Shown piece by piece: positions 57,165 through 64,000 of a DNA stretch of 64,000 nt. Every line of letters starts with the position of its first letter. Position 1 is the first letter of the stretch. The position numbers and the translations under genes are program-made. The notes beneath the pieces are model-generated. The model made no database searches and had not been told where the DNA came from. It worked only from the letters and a program-made list of their open reading frames with translations. This DNA is from CAWBOY01 sp963790585 (GTDB taxonomy: Bacteria; Planctomycetota; Planctomycetia; Gemmatales; Gemmataceae), in contig CAWBOY010000002.1 of the NCBI GenBank assembly GCA_963790585.1, forward strand, positions 186,001 to 250,000, given 5' to 3'.

Positions 57165-58244
57165 ATGCCTGAAGTCACCAGTTGCCCCCAATGCCAGCGT
57201 AAATTGCGAGTCCCAGACGAGCTGCTGGGTAAGAAAGTAAAGTGCCCTGGTTGTGGGCTGACCTTCACGGCCGCTGCCGACGCCCCCGCGCCGCCCGTTT
57301 CCCCGAGCGCTATGGGCACCGAACCGTCCAGGCGCGCGGTTCCGGCGCCGCCGTTACGACGAGCGCGACGCGACGAAGAGGAGGATGTCGAAGACGATCC
57401 GCCCGAAGAGGATTTTGAAGAGCGCAAACCCAAAGTTAAAGGCTCGCGGGCGGCGTGGACTTCCGTCCGTCTCGGGATAACCTTGGTTCTTGTTGCCATT
57501 TTGGGCATGGTCATTACCATTGCTATTCAATTCATAGCACAGGTTGCGCTGGCATCATCAATGCCGCGGCGATTTGATCCCAATAATCCGACGGCGGATG
57601 TCTCCAATTTCTTTCTATTGGGCATTTGCATCCAGATACTTTCCGTTATATGCCGGTCCACGCAAGTGGCTGGATATTGGTTCTTCATGCGCGTTCCGGA
57701 ACGCTCTGGAGCGGGGTCGCTTGCCGGCATCTGCTTTGGTACCGGTATCGCGAACATCGTATTGGGAATGATAATGTCTGTACTGATGTGGACGATCATA
57801 GGGTCGATTCCAAATATGATGCCCAACGCGGCCAATCCCTTTGGCCAATTCACTCAATCTGTCGCAATGGCTTGGGTATTCATCATATTGGCTGTCATTA
57901 TTTTTTTGCTTTACCTGACGGAATATTTTTGCTCGCTTTTTTTTCACAAGATGGTTGCCGACCATCTCAAATCCAGAGCTGTCTCCGCGAGCATCATTTA
58001 TCAGGTTGTTGTCAGCGTAATCTCGATGTTGATGACAATTGGGCTGGTTATAGTCTCGTTTGCTATAGTCGGCGCGGCTGCCCAGGGGTCAGGCGCGTTT
58101 CGGCAAAACGGAGACATGCTCGCCGCACTGCTAACTGCATGTAGTTGCGCGAACATTATCTTGTATATCGGATTGTGCATTTGGTACATCGTGACGCACT
58201 TTCTCATGCTCAGCGTCGTCAGCGGGCCGATCAATCGGCGCTAG
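57165..58244 (+). CDS. zinc-ribbon multi-helix membrane protein, unknown
   Basis: A 359-residue protein. Residues 6-38 form a zinc ribbon (SCPQCQRKLRVPDELLGKKV then KCPGCGLTFT). A low-complexity acidic/Pro linker follows (EEDVEDDPPEEDFEERKPKV), then five or six hydrophobic helices from residue 105 on (ITLVLVAILGMVITIAIQFI ... SVIMTIGL-like). The zinc-ribbon head on a membrane body is common in Planctomycetes and recurs at 36314-37297. The function is unknown. The start follows a G/A-rich stretch, and the gene stands alone. Confidence 0.75.
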   Translation: MPEVTSCPQCQRKLRVPDELLGKKVKCPGCGLTFTAAADAPAPPVSPSAMGTEPSRRAVPAPPLRRARRDEEEDVEDDPPEEDFEERKPKVKGSRAAWTSVRLGITLVLVAILGMVITIAIQFIAQVALASSMPRRFDPNNPTADVSNFFLLGICIQILSVICRSTQVAGYWFFMRVPERSGAGSLAGICFGTGIANIVLGMIMSVLMWTIIGSIPNMMPNAANPFGQFTQSVAMAWVFIILAVIIFLLYLTEYFCSLFFHKMVADHLKSRAVSASIIYQVVVSVISMLMTIGLVIVSFAIVGAAAQGSGAFRQNGDMLAALLTACSCANIILYIGLCIWYIVTHFLMLSVVSGPINRR

Positions 58245-58324
58245 GTCCGATTCGCTGTTCCCTTGTCATGGGCGGGCGAATCTGCTTTGCTCAAGTGGGA
58301 ACCTGAATTTTTGAGAGATACTTC

Positions 58325-58936
58325 ATGCGCACGCAGTTGCGGATCGTGGCCGGGTCGATGCGGGGACGAAAAATAACCTGCGACGTCAACCAGTCGCTCC
58401 GCCCCACACCCCAGATGGTCCGCGAGGCCCTGTTCAGCATCCTTGGCAACGCCGTGCCGGATCGGCCCTTTTTTGATGTCTTCGCGGGAACCGGCGTCGT
58501 CGGCCTCGAAGCGCTAAGCCGCGGCGCCAGTCACACGACCTTTGTCGAGCGCGACTTTCGCCTGATCGCGGAACTCGAAAAACATATCGCCGTCTTTGGC
58601 GTCCATCGTTCCGCGAACATCGCGCGGGCCGATGTCTACCGCTGGGCCGAGCGTTGGCGCTCGGACAAGCCGGCGACGATCTTCATTAGCCCGCCGTTTC
58701 CCGATCTCGAGGAGCGCGGCCCCGACCTGATGACCGTCATTCGGCACCTCCAGGAACGTGGACCGGTCGGAACCGTGATTGCTCTCCAAGCGGAGCGCGA
58801 CGTTCCGCTGGAAGGCTTGCCGGACCCAGAGCACTGGGATCTGCGGCAATACGGCCGGAATATGCTGCTGTTTTGGGTGAAAGAAGAGGTCAAGGACGAG
58901 GCGGCGCCTGCGGAAGCTGTCGATCCGGGCCAATGA
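58325..58936 (+). CDS. rsmD: 16S rRNA m2G966 methyltransferase RsmD-like
   Basis: A 203-residue Rossmann methyltransferase: RIVAGSMRGRKITCD start, LRPTPQMVREALFSIL (RsmD signature), the SAM site VFAGTGVVGLEALSRGA and FVERDFRLIAELEKHI. The catalytic loop, normally (D/N)PP(F/Y), reads FISPPFPD, that is Ser in place of the Asp that contacts the base. Either activity is changed or the motif varies in this group. Length and order fit RsmD; the cca gene lies 140 bases downstream. Confidence 0.85.
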   Translation: MRTQLRIVAGSMRGRKITCDVNQSLRPTPQMVREALFSILGNAVPDRPFFDVFAGTGVVGLEALSRGASHTTFVERDFRLIAELEKHIAVFGVHRSANIARADVYRWAERWRSDKPATIFISPPFPDLEERGPDLMTVIRHLQERGPVGTVIALQAERDVPLEGLPDPEHWDLRQYGRNMLLFWVKEEVKDEAAPAEAVDPGQ

Positions 58937-58972
58937 GCCACCGGCCCAGAGAGTTGGAGTGAGGGCCTGGGC

Positions 58973-59021
58973 TGCCATGCTTTCGTACCCGAAAGCATGC
59001 TTTGGAGTACCAAAGCATGGC
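58973..59021. repeat. GCCATGCTTT hairpin repeat
   Basis: GCCATGCTTT (58973-58982) pairs with AAAGCATGGC (59012-59021), with an internal copy CGAAAGCATGCTTTGG that can pair with either arm. It lies between rsmD and cca. Confidence 0.6.
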
Positions 59022-59078
59022 ACACATCCGCTGCCTTTCACATTCTTTCCGAACTCTCTTAGTAGGGAGAGTCTTATC

Positions 59079-60343
59079 TTGTCCGCCGCTCCCCTTGACC
59101 GCGAATTCGCCCTCGACGTGGTGCGCCGTCTCCGCAACGCCGGTCACGAAGCACTCTGGGCCGGCGGTTGCGTGCGCGATCAACTCCTCGGTTTCAAGCC
59201 AAAAGATTACGACATCGCCACGTCGGCCCACCCCGAGCAAGTCCGCCAGCTCTTTCGGCGCACGATTGCCGTCGGCGCCAGCTTTGGCGTCGTCGAAGTC
59301 ATCGGCCCGCGACCTGCACCGGCAGCCCGCCGCTGATGATTCAGGTCGCCACGTTTCGCGCCGACGGTTCCTACAGCGATGGCCGCAGGCCCGACGCGGT
59401 CGTCTTTTCCTCGGCCAAGGACGATGCCGAACGGCGCGATTTCACGATCAACGGCATGTTCTTCGATCCCCTTGACGAAAAACTGATCGATTACGTCGGC
59501 GGCCAGGTGGACCTCGAAGCCGGCATTCTTAGGGCGATCGGTGACCCGCAGCAGCGCATCGAGGAAGATAAGCTGCGCATGTTGCGCGCCGTCCGCCTGG
59601 TGACGCGCTTCGGCTTCGAGCTCGATCCGGGGACGGCCGAGGCGATCCGGCGCCATGCGGCCAGCATTGCCGTTGTCAGTGCCGAGCGCGTCGCCGACGA
59701 GTTGCGTAAGATGCTCGTCGATCCGCGACGAGCCCACGGCATGGCGCTGTTCGTGGAACTAGGTTTGGCCGCCGTCTGGATGCCCGAGCTGCTTCTGCTC
59801 CGAGGCGATCCGGATCAGTGGTCGCACATCTTGAAAATGCTCGATCTCCTCGGCTCGGAGGCGTCCTTTCCCCTGGCGCTTGCCGCGCTGCTGCAAGGGT
59901 TGGGGCGAACCAAGGCGACGGAAATCTGCCAACGATTGAAACTCTCGAACGACGAGCGCGAGCGCGTCGAATGGCTGGTCGAAAACGGTCAAGCGCTGTG
60001 CAAGGTGCGGCAGATGCGCACGAGCGCGATAAAACAATGGCTTGCACAGCCCGGCATAAGGGATTTAATCGATCTTCATAGGGTAAATGCCCTAGCAGAT
60101 GGGTCGACGACCGATCCTGTCGCGTATTGTGAACAGCTTTTATCGCAATGGACCAAGGACGACCTGACTCCGGTACCGCTGCTCACCGGGCATGACCTGT
60201 CGCGCTTCGGTCTCGAACCAGGGCCACAGTTCAAGACATTGCTGGACGCCGTGCGTGAAGCCCAACTCGATGGTGCCATTCGTAGTCCGAGCGAAGCTCA
60301 GGCCTTCCTTCATCAGCTTTTGCAACAACGGACGCAATCTTGA
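59079..60343 (+). CDS. cca: CCA tRNA nucleotidyltransferase (frameshifted in this sequence)
   Basis: The enzyme adds or repairs the 3' CCA of tRNAs. TTG at 59079 after AGGGAGAG starts the head domain: FALDVVRRLRNAGHEALWAG, GCVRDQLLGFKPKDYDIATS (GGxVRD and DxD). At about 59312 a 1-base loss breaks the frame; it continues SPPLMIQVATFRADGSYSDG, RRDFTINGMFFDP (the RRDFTIN motif), EEDKLRMLRAVRLVTRFGFE and the tail. Repaired length is about 420 residues. tRNA-Pro at 4837 lacks an encoded CCA, so the enzyme is needed. The stop overlaps the next ATG (TGATG). Confidence 0.92.
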
Positions 60344-61198
60344 TGGCGGCGAAACTCATCATCGGCTGTGGCTACCTGGGGCGACGCCTCGCCGCTCTCT
60401 GGCGCGCTCAAGGGCACACAGTTTTCGCTACGACGCGCTCCAGGACTCGCGCCGACGAGTGGCGGGCGCTCAGCCTGGAACCCGTTTTATGCGACATACT
60501 TGATCCTGTTTCACTCAAAAATCTGCCGCCGGTCGACTGCATCGCCTACTGCGTCGGCCTCGATCGCTCGGCGGGAGTGGCGATGCGAACCGTATACGTC
60601 GATGGGCTCGCCAACGTCCTCGCCGCGCTGCCGCGGCCATCGCCTCGGCTTGTCTATGTCAGCAGCACCAGCGTTTATGGCCAGGCCAATGGCGAGGAAG
60701 TGGATGAGAGCGCTGCCACGGAGCCTCAAGAGGAATCGGGCAAGATCGTGCTCGAAGCGGAGCAGCTCTTGCGGTCGGCCCTGCCATCAGCCGTGATTTT
60801 GCGGCTTTGCCGGCATCTATGGCCCCGGCCGGCTGATGCGTGGCCAGGCGATCAAGAATGGGGAGCCGATCATCGGCGATGCGGACAAATGGCTCAATCT
60901 GATTCATGTCGAAGATGGGGCTGCCATCGTCGCCGCCGCCGGGGAACGAGCAGCGCCGGGTTCGCTTTATAATGTCAGCGATGGCGTTCCGGTGCGACGG
61001 CGGGATTTCTATACGACCTTGGCCGAGCGTCTGAACGCGCCGCGACCGCACTTTGTGCCCTTGGAGCCTGGAGCCGCGGTGCCGCCGCATGAAAAGGGGC
61101 AGCGGCGAATTGTGAACAAGAAAATGATTGCGGAACTGCAAATATCGTTTCAGTATCCGAGTTATGAAGTTGGGTTGACGTCCGATCCTGAAGCGTAA
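60343..61198 (+). CDS. NAD-dependent epimerase/dehydratase-like SDR (frameshifted in this sequence)
   Basis: An extended SDR: AKLIIGCGYLGRRLAALWRA (G-x-G-x-x-G glycine motif) and LVYVSSTSVYGQANGEEVDE with the catalytic Tyr in SVYG. One extra C at about 60803 breaks the frame; removing it gives ILRFAGIYGPGRLMRGQAIK, followed by WLNLIHVEDGAAIVAAAGER and the tail. Repaired length is about 285 residues, resembling YeeZ-type epimerase-like proteins without a clear sugar substrate. It starts inside the cca stop (TGATG). The stop codon at 61196-61198 lies inside a hairpin repeat, so the last residues are repeat-derived. Confidence 0.82.
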
Positions 61199-61256
61199 GC
61201 GAAGAGCATTTTGTATTTTGAAACTACAATGCTCTTCGCTTACGCTTCAGGATCGG
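61182..61256. repeat. hairpin repeat, GCCTGAAGC family, copy 2
   Basis: Arms CCGATCCTGAAGCGTAAGCG... (from 61182) and the exact complement ending GGATCGG at 61256. It supplies the stop codon of the SDR gene and could terminate it. Confidence 0.82.
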
Positions 61257-61296
61257 AGGCGAGTCCGAAAATAATTATCGCACGAGGATTCCATCG

Positions 61297-62604
61297 ATGC
61301 GCGATCGACGTTCCTTCTTGAAAACCTCCGGACTTACCGCGGGCGCGTTACTCGGCGCTCCGCTTCTCGCGGCCGACGATGCCACTACATTCCCGCGCAT
61401 CGTCCCGCCGCCGCGCGTCAACAAGGCGACAAAGACCCTCGCTGTCGTTACGACGGCGTATCACTACCTGTCCCACACCTACCACGTCTGTGGCCGATTT
61501 CTTTATGGGTATCTGCGCAACGGCAAAATGCACTATCCCAATTATCGCCTGGCGAGCATGTTCGTCGAGCAGCAGAAGGCGAACGACCTGAGCAAGGACG
61601 TCTGTCGCAAGCATGACATCAAAATGTTCGCCGACCCGGGACAGGCGCTGACGCTTGGCGGCGACTCGTTGCAGGTCGATGGCGTGCTGCTGATCGGCGA
61701 ACACGGCGATTACCCGTATAACGACAAGGGGCAAAAGCTCTATCCGCGATACGAATTGTTCCAAAAGATTGTCAAAGTCTTCGAGAAGACCAAAAAGACG
61801 GTGCCGGTCTTCTGTGACAAACACTTGTCGTATGACCGTAAGCAGGCCAAGGAGATGTACGAAACGGCCAAAAAGATGGGCTTTCCGCTGATGGCGGGAT
61901 CGAGCTTGCCCATAACCTGGCGCAAGCCGGAACTCGAGCTACCGATCGGCGTGCAGATCGAAGAGGCGGTGGTCGCCTCGCGCGGCGAGATCGAGATCTA
62001 TGGCATTCATGCCCTGGAAGCGCTGCAATGCATGGTCGAACGGCGCCTCGGCGGCGAGCGCGGCATCAAAGCGGTCACTTGCCTCGAAGGCGACGCCGTC
62101 TGGAAGGCGGGCGATGCCGGCGTCTGGTCGAAGGCGTTGCTCGACGAGGCCCTGAGCCGCACCCCATCGCTGAATGTCGGCGATGCCCGCGAGAACTGCA
62201 AGCAATACAGTCCGCCGCCCGGTCGACCTTCGTTTCCGAAAGACGCGGTCGCATTCGTGCTGGAATACCGTGATGGGCTGAAAGCGACCGTGTTCCTCCT
62301 GAACGGCCATCTCGACGACACCGTTTTCGCCGCCCGCTTGAAAGACAAAAAAGAGCCGGTTTCGACATTATTCTACTTGCCGCCCCCGCCCGGAGCGGCG
62401 TTTCTCGAAGCGTTGGCGATCAAGATCGAGGAGTTCATGGACAGCGGCAAGGCACCCTGTCCACTGGAAAGGACGATGTTGACCGGTGCCGCCCTGGATC
62501 TGGTTCTGGATTCGCGCGTCCGCGATCACAAGCGAATCGAGACGCCGGAGCTGGAGATGCCCTATGAGCCGTATCGGGAGTCGGTGTTCCTGCGCGGCGG
62601 GTAG
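61297..62604 (+). CDS. Tat-exported Gfo/Idh/MocA-type oxidoreductase-like protein
   Basis: A 435-residue protein with a twin-arginine signal (MRDRRSFLKTSGLTAGALLG, RRSFLK), so it is folded before export. The mature part has LAVVTTAYHYLSHTYHVCGR, LQVDGVLLIGEHGDYPYNDK, VPVFCDKHLSYDRKQAKEMY and GSSLPITWRKPELELPIGVQ, the pattern of planctomycete proteins annotated as oxidoreductases near secreted dehydrogenases. The N-terminal dinucleotide fold is poorly preserved, so binding of a nucleotide is uncertain. Flanked on both sides by the same hairpin repeat family. Confidence 0.8.
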   Translation: MRDRRSFLKTSGLTAGALLGAPLLAADDATTFPRIVPPPRVNKATKTLAVVTTAYHYLSHTYHVCGRFLYGYLRNGKMHYPNYRLASMFVEQQKANDLSKDVCRKHDIKMFADPGQALTLGGDSLQVDGVLLIGEHGDYPYNDKGQKLYPRYELFQKIVKVFEKTKKTVPVFCDKHLSYDRKQAKEMYETAKKMGFPLMAGSSLPITWRKPELELPIGVQIEEAVVASRGEIEIYGIHALEALQCMVERRLGGERGIKAVTCLEGDAVWKAGDAGVWSKALLDEALSRTPSLNVGDARENCKQYSPPPGRPSFPKDAVAFVLEYRDGLKATVFLLNGHLDDTVFAARLKDKKEPVSTLFYLPPPPGAAFLEALAIKIEEFMDSGKAPCPLERTMLTGAALDLVLDSRVRDHKRIETPELEMPYEPYRESVFLRGG

Positions 62605-62606
62605 AA

Positions 62607-62687
62607 CCGAGCCTGAAGCTTAAGCGAAGAGCATTTTTTTATAAATACAAAAATACAAATGCTCTTCGCTTAAGCTTCAGGCTCGGT
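62607..62687. repeat. hairpin repeat, GCCTGAAGC family, copy 3
   Basis: Arms CCGAGCCTGAAGCTTAAGCG... (62607-62636) and the exact complement (62658-62687) around an AT-rich 21-base loop. It lies between two convergent genes, 2 bases after one stop and 5 bases from the other. Confidence 0.85.
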
Positions 62688-62692
62688 AAATC

Positions 62693-63924
62693 TCACGCCA
62701 ATTCGTCGAGAGCGGCGAGCAGCCGATCGACCTCATCGGCCGTGTTGTAATGCACCAGGCCCAGGCGCACGAGCCCGCCTTGATCGCGCAGCCCGAGGCG
62801 CTCGACCAGTTCCCACGCATAGAAATCACCGTTCCAAACGTAGATCTCCCGCTCCGCGAGGTGACGAGTCACTTGTTCCGCCGTGCGGTCTTTGGCGGTG
62901 ACCGAAACCGTCGGCGCCCGCTGGTGCAGACGGCCCGGATCCGTGATGCCCCAAACCCGGAAGCGTGGCCGCTCGGCGAGGCCCTTGAGTAGGCGCACGG
63001 TCAAGGTGGACTCGAAGGTTTGGATAGAAGACATTGCGGACCGCAAATGAGTACGACGGTCACCTGTTGTGCCTTCGATCGAGGCCAGGTATTCGACGGC
63101 GGCCGCCACACCGGCGAGGCACTCATGATTCTGTGTCCCCGTCATCCAGCGGCCCGGCAATGTGTCCGGCGCGGGGCGAAGTTTATACGCGGGCAACTCT
63201 TCGAGCAATTTCGCCGTCCCCAGAGAATGCCGATGTGGGGACCGAAGAACTTGTAAGCCGAGCAGGCCAGGAAGTCGCAGTCCCAGGCTTGCACGTCGAT
63301 CGGGCCATGAGGCGCGTAATGCACCGCGTCGAGATAGATCAGGGCGCCGGCATCATGGGCGATCTTCGCCAGCGCCTTCACGTCGTTCATTGTGCCGACG
63401 GCGTTGGAGGCGCACGAAACCGCCAAAAGCCGAACCCGGCCATCCGCAAGTTGGCGCCGGACATTGTCGAGGTCGAGTGTACAATCCGCCGGCCGAATGT
63501 CGGCGAAGCGAACTTCGGCGATGGCGTCACGCGCCGCCAAGACCCAGGGCCTGACGTTGGCGTCATGATCGAGCCGCGTGACGAGGATCGCCTGCTCCGG
63601 CCGCAGTGTCCTTGAAAAGGCCCGGCTCAAGTGAAGCGTCAGGCTCGTCATGTTGTTGCCGAAGACGATCTCATCGGGGGATGACGCATTGAGCAGATCG
63701 GCCACCGCCTGATGCGCGTCCGCGAGAATCGCGTCGGATTCCTGACTGGTGGCGAATAGTCCACCATGATTCGAGTTGCACGTCGTCAGATAATGGACGA
63801 TCGCATCAATGACACGCTGCGGCACCTGCGTACCGCCCGGCCCATCCAAATAGATCGGCGTGCGGCCATTGACTTTGCGTTGCAACGCGGGGAACTGCTG
63901 CCGAAGAGCGGCGAAATCGCGCAT
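62693..63924 (-). CDS. PLP-dependent class V aminotransferase, cysteine desulfurase-like (frameshifted)
   Basis: The enzyme family includes SufS/CsdA cysteine desulfurases and isopenicillin epimerase-like proteins. From ATG 63924: IYLDGPGGTQVPQRVIDAIV, NSNHGGLFATSQESDAILAD, then LLAVSCASNAVGTMNDVKAL, LIYLDAVHYAPHGPIDVQAW and the Schiff-base Lys in LACSAYKFFGPHIGILWGRR. One A is missing in an AAA run at about 63212; restoring it gives KLLEELPAYKLRPAPDTLPG and the C-terminal domain (FYAWELVERLGLRDQGGLVR). Repaired length is about 411 residues. The active-site Cys loop of true desulfurases is not obvious, so the product activity is open. Confidence 0.87.
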
Positions 63925-63969
63925 GGAGTTATTCTCAGATTGCCGTCAGTTTCTCTTGATGATCTCGTA

Positions 63970-64000
63970 TTGTAGCCGCATTCGCCAGAATTCGGCAGCG
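63970..64000. repeat. partial copy of the CGCCAGAAT palindrome family
   Basis: The last 31 bases (TTGTAGCCGCATTCGCCAGA...) repeat the beginning of the palindrome at 1387 with 3-4 changes; the rest is beyond the window. Confidence 0.6.

Overview
The window reads as a chromosomal stretch of a planctomycete, most likely of the Gemmatales/Gemmataceae type. The signs are an outer-membrane beta-barrel protein of the BBP7 kind, several zinc-ribbon plus membrane proteins, a Ser/Thr kinase, a Tat-exported oxidoreductase-like protein, LpxB plus FabI (so a lipid A-type outer membrane), many small proteins that I recognise only as planctomycete-like, and long intergenic palindromes. This assignment is inference from protein character, not from a marker search.

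Layout. 0-9.5 kb: greA, an FHA protein, a DUF3500 protein, a primary-type sigma factor, tRNA-Pro(CGG), a short UvrA paralogue, a broken unknown gene and an ankyrin protein. 9.7-15.5 kb: a complete imuA-imuB-dnaE2 error-prone repair cassette, followed by a diadenylate-cyclase-domain protein. 16.6-21.2 kb (minus strand): a DUF5678-like/retropepsin pair, mobA, carA and purB. 21.3-31 kb: secreted and membrane proteins, kinase, MoxR ATPase, parvulin, beta-barrel protein, a small toxin/immunity-like pair and lpxB. 31-41.7 kb: a lipoprotein, an RND/MMPL exporter, SRP RNA, cyclophilin, sulfotransferase and fabI. 41.9-45.3 kb: sdhCAB. 45.4-64 kb: a 60-bp tandem hairpin array, an amine oxidase, an STN-domain protein, clpX, yceI, a cation exporter, an oxidoreductase operon, a pseudouridine synthase, rsmD, cca, an epimerase-like gene and a PLP enzyme.

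The most unusual content is repeat biology. Two 264-bp non-coding elements, 99% identical, sit in opposite orientation at 36.0 and 52.8 kb. They have perfect 18-bp terminal inverted repeats and the same 8-bp flanking direct repeats, and both lie at the end of the same palindromic repeat. At least a dozen palindromes of several families fill the spaces between genes. In one family the arms differ between copies but stay complementary within each copy. Two palindromic insertions are carried in frame inside imuB and dnaE2, adding roughly 70 residues to each polymerase.

A second window-wide feature is that about 20 otherwise normal genes, including greA, purB, lpxB, sdhA, cca and the sigma factor, are each broken by one or more 1-2 nt indels. 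Several of these breaks sit in short GCGCGC tracts. I read this as sequence or assembly error rather than gene decay, and I give each such gene as one repaired locus.
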